The notes beneath the pieces are model-generated. The model made no database searches. It worked only from the letters and a program-made list of their open reading frames with translations, and had not been told where the DNA came from. 64,000 bases of DNA from Bactericera cockerelli (lineage: Eukaryota > Arthropoda > Insecta > Hemiptera > Triozidae): contig CM044959.1 in NCBI GenBank assembly GCA_024516035.1, positions 8,995,665 through 9,059,664 on the forward strand, in the 5' to 3' direction. The position numbers and the translations under genes were made by a program. The number at the start of each line of letters is the position of its first letter. Positions within the stretch are counted from its first letter, which is position 1. This document shows, one piece after another, positions 53,259-64,000 of this stretch.

Positions 53259-53432
53259 GTAAGTGATAAATAACTGACCGGAAAGTTAGCAAGTATCGGA
53301 ATGAATGCACCAAAATAGAGTTAACCTTATCAATCAAGCTACTGAGGTTGGTATAAGTGTCGTAAGTGATAAATAACTGATCGAGACGTTAGCAAGTGTC
53401 GGAAGTAATACACCAGAATAGAGTTAACCCAC
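53244..53432 (+). repeat. Direct duplication next to SINE D
   Basis: ATCAAGCTACTGAGGT.GGT and AAGTGATAAATAACTGA ... AATAGAGTTAACC occur twice, offset by about 85-100 bp, and have diverged slightly. Confidence 0.7.
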
Positions 53433-53663
53433 TCTATTAAGGAAGAGAAAAAAAATGATAACAATTTGCTTGTGTTATTAATTTCTCAGGCAACGTGGCC
53501 ATCTGGCCATGTTCATGTTCAAGACGGGAGGATTACAGCCATTATTTATTTTTTCATACATACATGTTGTATACATAAATATAAATGCTCGAGGAGAAAC
53601 GCATTTTTCAAGAAAAATGCGTCATCATTTCCAGAACTATTTCATAGCGGTCTATTTTTTTTA

Positions 53664-53878
53664 TAATAATAAAAATACTCTTCTGTGGAAGGTAACCACC
53701 AGGCGAGGCTAATGCTCAAATCATTCTCTACCACCTAACCCTCGGAATCTTATTATTATGTGATCATATACGCAAATAAATAAGGAAAATTCATGCATTG
53801 GGTGGGATTCAAACCAACGAATCCCTACGCTACCTGGATTACCAGACTAGCGCGTTAACCACTTGACTACCAGTGCAC
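53664..53878 (-). mobile_element. tRNA-derived SINE, family C
   Basis: Minus-strand GCACTGGTAGTCAAGTGGTT head, TTGGTTTGAATCCCACCC, tail with GGTGGTAGAGAATG. Confidence 0.8.
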
Positions 53879-54246
53879 GTTTTTTATTTTTAATTTTTTT
53901 TTTTCATAAAAAAAATGCCTCTAAAGAGGTTCCCCCCTCCCCATTGTGTAAGTAGCTGCATGTTTTAATGTTCCCATTCACTTGCCTTAGCTTCGTTTTA
54001 AAAACTCAAACATCTCTCAAAATCACAAATTGGAAAAGTTTACAAGGAGCCTCCCCCTCTTGTTTGTGTCAATAGAAAAGCTTTCGTTCGCGAGAAGTCC
54101 TTGGGAGTGGAAAGCTTCATAACTTGACTCTCACAGGATAGGTTCAGTGATATACGGAGTACAGGGTGCTCTTGAAACTTTTCAGTGACCCTAAGGACCG
54201 AATTATAAAACAGGATTACAAGTAAGTCGAATCTAAATAAATAAAT
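53879..54246. other. No gene recognised
   Basis: AT-rich to mixed sequence with no supported exon. Confidence 0.4.
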
Positions 54247-54423
54247 GATATCGCCATATTTATACTGCCCGATTAACACTATTAAAGTCCCATTATTCCA
54301 GCAGAAAGCCCAAGACATATTATTATGTCTTGTCCCGGTCATGTCCCGGCTGGGTTTCGAACCCACGACCTCTGGGATCTTTGGATTTATAGAGTGCCGC
54401 CTTTACCACTGAGCTACCGGGAC
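54247..54423 (-). mobile_element. tRNA-derived SINE, family B
   Basis: Minus-strand GTCCCGGTAGCTCAGTGGTA, GGGTTCGAAACCCAGCCGGG, with a small ATGTCCCGG duplication near 54338. Confidence 0.8.
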
Positions 54424-54605
54424 AATCTAAGAAATGGTTAGACCATTTGGGAAAGAAATTGATCGGAATTACGGGTGATCCCCGTTCCAATCTTTTTCTT
54501 TACCAAAAAATTGGTCTAGCCAATCAAAGAGGAAATGCTTCTTGCATCCTCGGTTCCCTTCCGGAAGGACGGTCCCTGGGACAAGTTTTTTTATATAAAA
54601 AAAAA
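54424..54605 (+). pseudogene. LINE ORF2 C-terminal fragment, decayed
   Basis: The forward frame reads KKWLDHLGKKLIGITGDPRS, NLFLYQKIGLANQRGNASCI and LGSLPEG. TGDxRSxxFLxQ and QRGNAxxILGSLP are hallmarks of a region after the reverse transcriptase in invertebrate LINE-like ORFs, and match the fragment at 33058. It abuts a SINE B insertion. Confidence 0.55.
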
Positions 54606-55217
54606 CATGAATTATACTTACTTCTTAAAAAAAAACTAAGGCCCGAATTAAGAAGGAGGATTAGATTAACTAATTATACACTATCCTTAACACAACCTCT
54701 GGTGGGAATTTCAACCAATCACAGCGAATTTATATCAGCTGTTGAGTGATAGTGGAAGAAATTGCCAAATCAGAAGTTATCTAGAGGGAAAGCATACTGT
54801 TTGGCTAACGTATTAGAGCTATCCAATTCCTAATACGGCCCTAAATATCTTTGTTTTAATCCTCTTTTATTCGGCCCCTAACCTCAGTAGATTGACCCAG
54901 TATAAATATTTATCGGTGCAACTTTGATATACCTTTTTTTATTTTTTAGATTTTTAATAGTAATTATGCTAAGCATTCTGCTTATGACATAATCTCATTA
55001 AGTTATGCTCTAGCCAGAGTCTAGAATAGATAGGTACTCTAGGTATGTACAAAAAATTAATTATAATGTACATAATTATAAAATTATTTATTTTCATGTA
55101 ATTTTATTTTTTGACATTTTCCTAAAAAAATGGTTAATTTTAAAGCTTTAGAAAGTTGATAACGAACCCTGATCGAGAACTGAAGCACTCTTTCTGCATA
55201 GGAAATAGCATACACTG
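54606..55217. other. No gene recognised
   Basis: AT-rich. May hold the rest of the LINE 3' region. Confidence 0.4.
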
Positions 55218-55615
55218 CCTCAATAGAAAATGGTGGACACCATGCTAATAGCATATATGGTGTCCGCCATTTTCTATTGAGGAAATAGCATATATGGTGT
55301 TTTGAGGAAAAAACAATGCTAATAGCATATATGGTGTCCGCCATTTTCTATTGAGGAAATAGCATATATGGTGTTTTGAGGAAAAAACAATGCTAATAGC
55401 ATATATGGTGTCCGCCATTTTCTATTGAGGAAATAGCATATATGGTGTTTTGAGGAAAAAACAATGCTAATAGCATATATGGTGTTTTGAGGAAAAAACA
55501 ATGCTAATAGCATATATGGTGTCCGCCATTTTCTATTGAGGAAATAGCATATATGGTGTTTTGAGGAAAAAACAATGCTAATAGCATATATGGTGTCCGC
55601 CATTTTCTATTGAGG
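55218..55615. repeat. Dimeric 37/74-bp minisatellite with an inverted first copy
   Basis: Two 37-bp half-units begin AATAGCATATATGGTGT. One continues with CCGCCATTTTCTATTGAGG, the other with TTTGAGGAAAAAACAATGCT. Full 74-bp units start near 55244, 55318, 55392, 55503 and 55577; one half-unit is missing near 55466. At 55218-55243 part of the unit is inverted (CCTCAATAGAAAATGGTGGA). Confidence 0.9.
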
Positions 55616-55804
55616 AAGTGCTTCACATAAGATGCCCAGAGAGCATTGGGAGTTGTTTACGTTTTAATTGTTGTCTGTGTTTATATCTAGTGGCACTTTA
55701 GTATAGCTACCCACATTCATCTCACCCAGCCTGGGTAGGGTGTGGCGTTAAGGCGTTGTACTTGCAATCAAAGATTAAGCAAATATTTAGTTAATGTATG
55801 TATG

Positions 55805-56092
55805 TATGATTTTATTTGTGGTGAAGCACAAGGCCTCTTCACAATGTTTGTGGGTAGCGCAGCATTACTAAGAGCCTCCTGATGTACTTTTCGAATTCTA
55901 TTACATTAATTTCTTTTTACTCTGGTAATGCCGCCATTGGTCGTTACTCATACATGTAACTACTCATTTTTCCTCACGAGGTATGAGTGGACCCCGAACA
56001 TCCAAGTACAGACCAGAAAAATTTCTGCCCCGCTGGGAATCGAACTCAGGTCACCATGCGTGCAATGCCTAGCGCTCTAACTCACTCTGCCA
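55805..56092 (-). mobile_element. tRNA-derived SINE, family A
   Basis: Same layout as 799-1094, including the long 3' part with GTGGTGAAGCACAAGGCCTC. The head is truncated in the first arm. Confidence 0.8.
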
Positions 56093-56770
56093 AACTACCT
56101 TTAGTAATGTAATATCACAAATGTGATTAATACAAATATGTGATAACTTTAAACTTTTGAATCATATACATATTTATTCAAATTACAGAATATAAAACTT
56201 TTTAACTTTAATACATCGTTTTCTATACCTATTTTTATCTTTCTTTTCTTGTACTATGAGAGCTAAAAGCTTTAACTCAAAATAGAAATTTATTGAAAGT
56301 GTCTCTCGTAAGAACAAAGAACTTTTTGAGCTAATATGTGAGAGGCCTTTGCATTTTATCCCTCATGAGCTTACTCCCTGTTGGGGAGCAAAGTGCAAAA
56401 TTCACTTTCCAAATCATCTCTTCTCTCCCAAGAGTCCCGAGACATTAATAATCCACCCTCCCCCCCCCTATTTCAAATCCTTTCATTTTTTTTATTTTTT
56501 TTTTAGAATAAAAAAAAGTGATCGCTAAAATATTTCATAGCGTCGAGAAGAGAATATTGCTCAGGCGAAATGGAAAGGGTGCAAATGGGGGGTACGAAAA
56601 ATAATTATAAAAAAATCCTTAATAAAAAAAATCTCACTCCTCTTTCTTCGAGAGAAATAATTGCCCCATAACTCCCTGTGGGCAGATGGGCACGAACTGA
56701 CATTGTGTGGGAGGCGCGGAGAATGAGCAATAGGCTCTTTATTACTGTAGTTTTTCGTTTTGTCTGTTAT
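56093..56770. other. No gene recognised
   Basis: AT-rich with a short C run near 56461. Confidence 0.4.
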
Positions 56771-57290
56771 GAATTATGTGGAAGGTTTGGGTGGAAGAGA
56801 TTGACACAGGCAATAACCCCGCCCTTTAGGTAGGACATTAACTTCATTCTCTTTTTTTTTTGTTTTGTTCTTGTATCTTTGCTTAATCTTTTTGTTTTTC
56901 TCTTTAGTTTCATTGTATTTTACTGTATATATTTTTTGTTCTACCTTAATATAAAGCTTACTCTAATGATAATAATAATGTTGGGAGACAGATTAAAATG
57001 AACGTTTTGAAATAAGTTTCTCTGAAATAAAATAGATTCTCTGTTGAAAATGGAGAAATAAATTAAAGATAATTGAATTAAACTGACCTCGTAGCTTGAT
57101 TGTTAAAACAGTGGGATTGCCATAGGCAATAACCCCGCCCTTTAGTTAGGACATTTATGTCTATATTTTGTTTATTTTTTTCCTGTTTATAACAATTTTG
57201 TATTTTAATTTTTACCATTATTTGTTTGTATAGGTATATATGTTCTTCTAATAAAGAGTTTCATAATAATAACAATAATAATAAAGATGG
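56771..57290 (+). mobile_element. Two LINE 3' tails in tandem orientation
   Basis: At about 56783-56975 and 57110-57290 a TGCCATAGGCAATAACCCCG-like core, CCCTTTAG(G/T)TAGGACATT and a T-rich tail occur, ending AATATAAAG / AATAAAG and ATAATAATAA. This looks like the partner LINE tail seen truncated elsewhere in the window. Confidence 0.6.
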
Positions 57291-57364
57291 TTTGAGTGAT
57301 GACATCACTTCTTCTCTCTTAGTTCTCAACATGTATGAGACAATTGAGACATTGCTCATGTTCT

Positions 57365-57473
57365 ATCCTGATGGTGCCTCAGTGGTCAATGTGTGAAAAC
57401 CCAGCTGATACATGACAAGTTAATTTCCCACTTCCGATTTTGACCGCACAATGGGCCTCATTAGTGCTAATTA
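57365..57473 (+). mobile_element. SINE family B, strongly decayed
   Basis: GTGCCTCAGTGGTCAATG, AAACCCAGCTGATACATGAC and AAGTTAATTTCCCACTTCC match the family with many changes. Confidence 0.5.
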
Positions 57474-57760
57474 GTAGTCACCGTGGCAGAGTAGGTAAGT
57501 TAGCGCGCTAGGCATAGCACGCACGGTGACCTGGGTTCGATCCCCAGCGGGGCACGATTTTTTTCTGCTCTGTACTTGGGTGTTCGGGGTCCACTTTAAC
57601 CTCGCGAGGAAAAATCAGTAGCTGCTTTAATGTTAGCAGCGACCAGTGGCGGAATCATAGGCAAAAATAAGATACTGGGATATTAAAGATACGGAAAAGT
57701 CCTATAATTCTGCGCTACCCACTAAAATTGTGATAATTATAATAAAACAAAGAAACACAT
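57474..57760 (+). mobile_element. tRNA-derived SINE, family A, reference copy
   Basis: GTAGTCACCGTGGCAGAGTA head, GGGTTCGATCCCCAGCGGGG, body GCTGCTTTAATG..., end TTCTGCGCTACCCACTAAAA, then CAAAGAAACACAT. Confidence 0.85.
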
Positions 57761-58781
57761 CTATTTATTTATTATTTATTTAGTCCTAATTAGGTAGACA
57801 TTCTCTTTTATCCAGGTCTCTCTTATAATGTGATTAATTTGACTCACATTTAAATTGCAACAAATGCACTAAAAGGTCCACCTTTTCCGTATCTTAGCTT
57901 TGTGACTCGTTGCTCCCTCCGCCATCATTTTTGCCAGGGACTTTTTTGTCCTTTTATTTCGTTTTAACTGAAATTTCGATGTACTAATTAGGGAGTGTGC
58001 AAACAAAGGGACATCTATTATGTAAGACGCAGACGTAGGGAGGGTGGAAAAGTTGGAAAATTGACTTTGGAGGGGAGGGGAGAAGAGGGGAGGGGACGGG
58101 AGGGGAGGGGAGAAGAGCGGAGGTAATAGGAGAGGAAAAAGAGTTGAGTTTTTTTCATCTTTTCTGAATTTTTTCTTTACCTTTTTTTTCTAAAAATTTT
58201 CATTTTAAAGTGAATTAGAGCGACTGTGATGTTTTACCTGGGAAAAGATCAGGTTGCAAAGAAACGACAGTGTTGGGGACTGCTCCTCATTATACAGGAT
58301 AAGTAATTAATACAGTCATGTTGATAAAGACGAGAGAGAGACATGTTGTGAAAGTGCAAAGACAGAGAGAGTTGGTAACAATGTAAAAAGAAAGTTACAC
58401 AGAGAAGCAAACACAGAAAATTAGGAAGAGAGAAAGGCAAAATGAGAGATAATAGAAGAAAGAAAGAGTCAGACAGACAAACAGAAGGACAAAACTGATT
58501 GAGGTAGAACAATATAATTTTTACTAACTTCACAGAAAAATTACAGTCACAAAATTACAGAGTCCACTCACTATCAATAAGAAGGACAAAAGTTGAATAG
58601 TTTATTGTGCAAGAACAATTGAAAAGAAAAAAAAAAAATATAATTCAGAAATCAGGTTGAAAATCCGTCCTTGACGGCTTCACCAATTACATTTTTGTAA
58701 AAGTCTTAGATTAGATTTTTAGAACTTATCTGTGTTTTTTTGTGTATTTTATTAAACTTTTAGCCCTAAGTCAACTCTCAA
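57761..58781. other. No gene recognised; G-rich block
   Basis: 58068-58110 is a run of GGGGAGGGG blocks with quadruplex potential. A minus-strand 94-codon frame at 58249-58533 lies in GA-rich DNA and is not called. Confidence 0.5.
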
Positions 58782-58925
58782 CACCGACCTCAGTAGCTTG
58801 ATCGATAAGGTGGCCGACTTGTAACCTGGAGGTCGGTGGTTCAAGTGCAGGTTTAAGCGAAGATTTAGTAGTTTTAAAATCACAAAAGTGATTAACACAT
58901 GTATGATAACTTTAACTCAAATATT
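58782..58925 (+). mobile_element. tRNA-derived SINE, family D
   Basis: CCGACCTCAGTAGCTTGATC, TTGTAACCTGGAGGTCGGTG, GTTCAAGTGCAGG. Confidence 0.8.
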
Positions 58926-59454
58926 TATTGATATCTTTAACTGTTTGGCCAAACCGAAAAAAAATCTTTCTCCTTTTTTTGTTATTCCCTTTTTTTGCCC
59001 TCTCACTATTTTCTCCTCCTCTTATTCTTAATTTATTTCCTGTTCTTCTCCCTCTTCCGCTGTTCTTTATCTCTTTCTCTTTCTAATTCTTTCTCTTCCT
59101 CGTCTCCTTAATCTATATTCTCTTCTCTCCATAGGATCTCTCTTTCTTCTTTTTTTTCCTCCTTTTCCTACTCTCTCTCTCACTTCCTCCTCCTTCTATC
59201 CTTAATTTATTTCCTTTTCCCTTTCTTCTTCTGCTTCTTTTACTCGGGAGCAAATTGGTTTCCCTTTGATACCGCGAACTGATGTAATAATGATCACAAA
59301 TTAATGTGGAGGAAGAAGGGTGCGAGGGAAAGAATAATTATATTTAAATATGACGAGAAAGGAGACAATTAAGGAGATATAGAGGGAGAGAGGAAAGAGA
59401 TATAGAGAGAGAGAGAGAGCAAGAAAGAGAGAGCAAGAAAGAGAGAGAAAAGCG
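58926..59454. other. CT-rich, then GA-rich DNA
   Basis: No gene recognised. A (GA)n tract near 59370-59450 runs straight into the truncated SINE D that follows. Confidence 0.5.
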
Positions 59455-59573
59455 GTGGACTTGTAACCAGGAGGTCGGAAGTTCAAGTCCCGGTTTCAGC
59501 GTGGATTTAGTGAAACGAGTTAGAGCAGTTGTGATATCACGAAAGTGATTCACACAAATATGATATTTATCTG
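59455..59573 (+). mobile_element. SINE family D, head truncated
   Basis: It begins at GTGGACTTGTAACCAGGAGG, then AGTTCAAGTCCCGGTTTCAG. Body and tail are complete. Confidence 0.75.
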
Positions 59574-59689
59574 TATTATTAAAAAAAAAAAAAAAAAATA
59601 CAAACTTCCTAGTTCCTCCTCTATGCGTCTATGGATTAAGTAAACAAATTATTATTATATTACTTTTATTATAATCATATTAAAATAAA

Positions 59690-59840
59690 ATAAAATTGAT
59701 TGATTGATTTTATTAGGAAAAATATATAATTATGTAGATTGAACAAAGAAACAAGAACAAAAAAGAGAATAAAGCTAATGTCCTACCTAAAGGGCAGGAT
59801 TATTGCCTGTGGCAATCTCTTCCACCCAACCCAAATTAAG
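59690..59840 (-). mobile_element. LINE 3' tail
   Basis: The minus strand reads GGGTGGAAGAGATTGCCACA, GGCAATAATCCTGCCCTTTA, GGTAGGACATTAGC, T-rich tail. Confidence 0.6.
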
Positions 59841-60000
59841 TCTCTAAGTTTATGCAGTTCCAGGTCATCCAGGCTACAAGTCCCGAATGTATTTTAACTT
59901 TGCTGACTGATGCTGGCCTCATTAAAAAACAAGGTTCACTTTAAGAAAAGCACTACTTTCTCTGAGTGCACATTTTGTAATTCCACTGCTATAAAATTAC

Positions 60001-60180
60001 AAGAGAGAGAGAGGGAGAGAGAGAGAGAAGGAGAGAGAGAGGAAGAGAGAGAGAGAAAGAGAGAGAGACGAAGGGAGAAAGAGAGAGAGAGGGAGAGAAA
60101 GAGAGAGAGAGATAGTTAGAGAGAGAAGAAGAGAGAGAGATGAGAAAGAGAGAGAGATATGGAGAGAGAGTAAGGGGGAA
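60001..60180. repeat. GA microsatellite
   Basis: Interrupted (GA)n. Reading frames on both strands are artefacts. Confidence 0.85.
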
Positions 60181-60340
60181 ATTAAAGTAAATATTATTTT
60201 TTGCAATTTCGAGAGACTGGGAAAGTCAGAGCGAAAGAGGTTTCATTTTTTTTTTCGTAACATACAGAAAACGCGTTTTGAACAGCAGTTCCCAAACCTG
60301 CCGTTTCTCTAACCTCCCATAGCCGACAAAAGATTTGTAA

Positions 60341-60490
60341 AAAAAGTTATCATATTTGTGTGAATCACTTTCGTAATATCACAACTACTCACTGGCTTCA
60401 TTACTAAATCTACCCTAAAACCGGGACTTGAACCACCGACCTTCCGGTTTCAAGTCCGCCGCCTTATTGATCAAGCAACTGAGCTTGGTT
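60341..60490 (-). mobile_element. tRNA-derived SINE, family D
   Basis: Minus-strand ACCAAGCTCAGTTGCTTGAT head, GGTGGTTCAAGTCCCGGTTT, body ending ACACAAATATGATAACTT. Confidence 0.78.
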
Positions 60491-60596
60491 ATGATTGATA
60501 CTGTAACAAACCTCAAACTTTCTAGTGTACTAAAAGAGTGACTCTATAAATCCCATTTTAGTCCGCTTATGTGGCAGCAGCCCAGAAAACAATTTC

Positions 60597-60752
60597 CCAC
60601 CGGTCGGTTCGACAAAAAATTAGCATTTAAAATTTGGTAACAGTTTTTGTAAGGCTCGTGTGACCCAGCACCTAAATGGGAAGTCTTGTGTCACCTATCG
60701 CCCATCAGAGGGAAGGAGTACTAAAAGATGGGCTGCTGTTTCATGGCTGCAA
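60597..60752 (+). mobile_element. SINE family J body without head
   Basis: TTGGTAACAGTTTTTGTAAG, CTATCGCCCATCAGAGGGAA and GCTGTTTCATGGCTGC match 39288-39548. Confidence 0.65.
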
Positions 60753-60757
60753 AGACG

Positions 60758-60848
60758 AATTATTATGTTGTGGTGAAAATCCCAAATGGGAGGATAACTT
60801 GTCCTGTCCCGGCTGGGTTTCGAACCCAAGACCTCTGCAACTGGGACA
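60758..60848 (-). mobile_element. SINE family B fragment
   Basis: Minus-strand GGTTTCGAACCC-type B-box region plus the start of the tail. The head is largely deleted. Confidence 0.65.
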
Positions 60849-60854
60849 AAAAGA

Positions 60855-61125
60855 AGTCACCGTGGCCGAGTGAGTTAGCGCGCTGGGCATTGCACGCACG
60901 GTGACTTGGGTTCGATCCCCAGCGGGGCAGGATTTTTTCTGCTCTGTTCTTAGGTGTTCAGGGTCCACTCATACCTCGTGAGAAAAAATGAGTAGCTGCT
61001 TTAATGTGAGTAGCGACCAGTGGCGGAATTATAGGCAAAAAATAAGATATTAAAATATATGGAGAAGTCCTATAATTCTGGGCTACGCACTCAAAATTGT
61101 GATATAATAACACAAAGAAACACAT
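60855..61125 (+). mobile_element. tRNA-derived SINE, family A, full-length
   Basis: AGTCACCGTGGCCGAGTGAG, GGGTTCGATCCCCAGCGGGG, body CTCGTGAGAAAAAATGAGTA, end AACACAAAGAAACACATT. Confidence 0.85.
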
Positions 61126-61139
61126 TTATACATAATTAT

Positions 61140-61215
61140 ATACTGCTGGAATAATGGGACTTTAATAGTTTTAATCGGGCAGTATAAATAAGGCGATATT
61201 ATTATATTATTATTA
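61140..61215 (+). mobile_element. SINE family B tail fragment
   Basis: ACTGCTGGAATAATGGGACT, CGGGCAGTATAAATAAGGCG, (ATT)n. Confidence 0.7.
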
Positions 61216-61239
61216 TTATTTATATCGATACCTTTTTGC

Positions 61240-61725
61240 CAAAATGTGAATTGCGCCAAAATCAAATTTTTCAGGAGAGAGGTTTGAAAAAATAAAAAGT
61301 TGTTTTTTTCAAAAAAAGTTTCATTACTCAGTTGTCCTACGTACGATTTATACCAAATTTGGATATAATACTTGAAACTGTTTGCTTTAAATATTCTTGA
61401 TAATTTTAACTGCGAAATGCCTTTATTTATTGAGATAGTGTCGCTTTTCACAATTGAGAGGTTGAAAAGGAATTCGCCAAAAAGTGAAAAACTCCATCTC
61501 TCTTTGTTTAAGTATTAGCCAAAAAGTGAATTGTCCACTCTTCTTCTTCAGCCTACTAACCAAAATGTGAAAAACGCTCGATTTTTCGGGTTTTAAGTAA
61601 AGATGGTTTAGCCAAAATGTGAAAAGTCCACTCCTATTCCTCAGCCTGCTAAACCAGAATGTGAAAAACGCCCGATTTTTTGGGTTTTAAGTAAAAGTGG
61701 TTTACGTAAAATGTAAAAAGTGCCA
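61240..61725 (+). repeat. Imperfect tandem repeat with AATGTGAAAA motif
   Basis: Two approximately 97-bp units at 61531-61625 and 61626-61722 share CCACTC, CAGCCT.CTAA, AATGTGAAAAACGC and CGATTTTT.GGGTTTTAAG. Further GCCAAAA(T/A)GTGAA words precede them from 61249. The short minus-strand frame over it is not called. Confidence 0.7.
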
Positions 61726-62658
61726 TATGGAATACAATAAATTTGTGAAAAGCGACATTATAAGAAGAATAAATAGTGCATAATTTGAGCGTATAATAAC
61801 TGTAATAATGGTTATTATAAAAGAACGCGATGGCGTTCCGCAACATCAAGTCAAAAATTAAGAAGAGCGCACCAAGAGATATTATACGTCACAGCACAAA
61901 GTGCCAATTTCACGCCTCTGTATCGGAATAACTAAAAAGGATGAATGAAAACTGAAACACTAGAAAGGATGAATTATTTACTGAAAAGAAGCAAGCTTTC
62001 GAATGAAGATTTATAAGAGAATCATAAAAAACGCTTGATTTAAACCGGAGATAATCAATGGTGAAAAAAAACCATTTTTCACTTTCTGCTGCTTGATGTT
62101 CTTATTCGATCTTGACAGGGCTACAGCCTAAACCACTGGGCCAATTTTGATGTATAAATTTGATCTTGTTTTTCTCATCTTTGGTGGCAGGTATGCCTTT
62201 GAGTACTTATATAGCCCCAAAATGGGCACTTCAGTCCCATAATTCCAAAAAACCCGCTAATTAATGTACAAATATTAATAGAAATCTTATATTTTCCAGA
62301 GAACTTTACCGATATAGACGATTGAGGTGTAATTTTAATTGTAATGAAAAGTACAATTAATCAATGAGTAAAATCACACATAAAAACAGACCGACGGACA
62401 TAATTCTTTGATGTTTATAAATTTATGAGTCGCCCTTTTACTCGTAGTCAAGCACATTCATCATTAAGTACAAAAAAACATATAAACAGACAGACAGACC
62501 TGATATACAAAAGACGGACATACAGGCAGACATAATTATTTGATGGATATAACTTTAGGTGTTATTTTAATTGTAAAGTGAAGCATATTTATCACTGAGT
62601 AGACATAGACAAACAGACACCCATACAAACATACTTAAGTTCAGACATGTGAACAGAC
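61726..62658. other. No gene recognised
   Basis: AT-rich with ACAGACAGAC-type runs (62390-62660) typical of non-autonomous element flanks. Confidence 0.4.
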
Positions 62659-62900
62659 CAGGCGCGGCCGGTGCTAAGGAGCTGCGGAGCTCCAGCACCC
62701 CCAGACGAAAAATAAAAAAAGAGGATTTTCTCAAGTCGCACACAATACACAATAAAAATTATCACACATTTCTAGAATAATTAATGCATAACTATTATAA
62801 AGAGCATGGGTAATGTCTTAATTTTTTAGATAGGTACTGAAAGAAATTCTTTAGTCCGGTATGCAGTACCCCCAAAACATTTCCCCACCGGCCGCGCGTA
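62659..62900. mobile_element. MITE, 242 bp, hAT-like target duplication
   Basis: Flanked by GAACAGAC at 62651-62658 and 62901-62908. Ends: left CAGGCGCGGCCGGTG, right reverse complement TACGCGCGGCCGG. The interior is AT-rich and non-coding. Confidence 0.75.
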
Positions 62901-64000
62901 GAACAGACACATACGTACAGACATACAGGCAGACAGTTAGATAGACATACCTGTACGAACAGACTAAAATACTTTTACGTACATCGTAGGGCGATTATGC
63001 ACTGGTGTGATTGTGTGTGTATGCATTTAAGGAAGACACCTTTCTTGTCAGAAGGTGCCTGGGGGTATTTCTAATACAAACTTCAAATGTTTTATCCTAA
63101 ATGTCTCTATATTATTTCCTTTTGAAAACATACAAAAACGTGTGAAAATACTAACTACTTGATTAATACTAACATATCTCTATAAGATAGCTCTGAGTGT
63201 AGGTATGTCGAGTAGATAATAACCGATAGTACATGAGAGGATAGTAAACATGAAGCGGATCCCAAACATTATTTCAGGATATTTTTGGGCTGACGACTGG
63301 GCGGGTAATTTTTATACCGCGAAGGGGTATTTTTCTAGGGATTATTACTTTTTCATACAGGGTCCGCCAGAAAAAAGGAGCCACTCGAAATATCTAGAGA
63401 ACGGATTAAAATTTTAAAAAATGCTAAAAAAAAACCTGTACCATTATATCGAGGGGAAACCTTATCTATTAGGTTCTGATTTTTTTATCATTACCAGGGG
63501 TGGCCCCAAGGGAGTCTTTGGAATCTTAAATGAAATATACATTTTTGAAAAGAAGTTAACATTAAAATTATATTAAGACAAGTTTGAGATTTTTAATCAT
63601 AACAGGGTGGGAGATATCGTACATTTCATTTCACAGGTTTCAGTAAGTTTATAAAAGAAATTAATTGTATTTTTGTAAAAAATGTTAATGTTTTTCTCAT
63701 TGAAAAATTAAATTTTCATGACTTTTTTGATACCATTAGGTTTACCAGGGGAGCTGTCAAGGGGTCATTTTTTATTGTGTAAGAACTATTCCTTTTTTTT
63801 TATTATAATCTGTGCTAAATAGGTGTTGTTGCTTAATTTAAATTTAATACCCTTGAAAACAGGGCCAAACACTACTACTGTACGTGGGTTTCAGAATTTT
63901 CACATTCATTTGAAGTGAATCCGGCCCTGTTTTATTTTAAATTCAACATGAATCATTGCATATATTTAACACAAAAAAAAGGATGGTTTTTACATTATTG
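62901..64000. other. No gene recognised
   Basis: AT-rich. 63857-63933 has 11-12-bp inverted arms (AAACAGGGCC / GGCCCTGTTT) about 55 bp apart. Confidence 0.4.

Overview
The window looks like an animal nuclear genome, most likely an arthropod. It is AT-rich, saturated with GA/CT microsatellites, and packed with at least seven short retroposon families. The few host exons are small and separated by large repeat-filled introns. The species cannot be named from the sequence.

Real coding content is sparse. (1) 1771-8358 (+) is an uninterrupted 2,195-codon Helitron-type transposase: an N-terminal cysteine-protease-like domain, a 21-residue charged repeat, a DUF6570-like Cys region, a HUH/Y2 Rep nuclease and a Pif1-type helicase. 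It is followed by an AATAAA signal and a 110-bp satellite (8417-9350). (2) Two consecutive exons of an AMPA-type ionotropic glutamate receptor lie on the minus strand (20739-20866, then 16715-16844). (3) A RAD17-like checkpoint clamp-loader gene lies on the plus strand (exons 32401-32757 and 37179-38357). Its reading frame is broken five times, each time at a short homopolymer.

The most striking structure is the 4.4-kb intron of the RAD17-like gene. It contains about 60 tandem copies (34779-37178) of a 40-bp unit that is itself a 3' splice site: a branch-point-like GGATAAC, a pyrimidine tract, CAG, and the first 19 bases of the real downstream exon. The authentic acceptor at 37178/37179 is the last member of this array. 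By frame arithmetic only the true acceptor and one decoy 81 bp upstream leave an open frame.

Most of the rest is mobile DNA. There are five tRNA-derived SINE families with recognisable tRNA-like heads (called A, B, C, D and J here), a tRNA-derived family with a central core (F), and a 5S-rRNA-derived family (E) that shares its central core with F. Insertions can be dated relative to each other by nesting and target-site duplications: E in G at 17835, E in I at 25259, F in E at 43804, and a poly(A) retrocopy in D at 53094. There are also a 935-bp hAT-like element with perfect 8-bp duplications (10383-11317), a 242-bp MITE (62659-62900), a large fold-back palindrome (27732-28017), nested palindromes around an AAAGTGC motif, LINE 3' tails and two decayed LINE coding fragments.

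Layout: 1-9.4 kb SINEs and Helitron; 9.4-16 kb hAT element, 5S-SINE tandem array and palindromes; 16-21 kb glutamate-receptor exons; 21-32 kb SINE/LINE/microsatellite; 32.4-38.4 kb RAD17-like gene; 38-64 kb repeats with no host gene recognised. Apart from the Helitron polyprotein, no gene set here forms a pathway.
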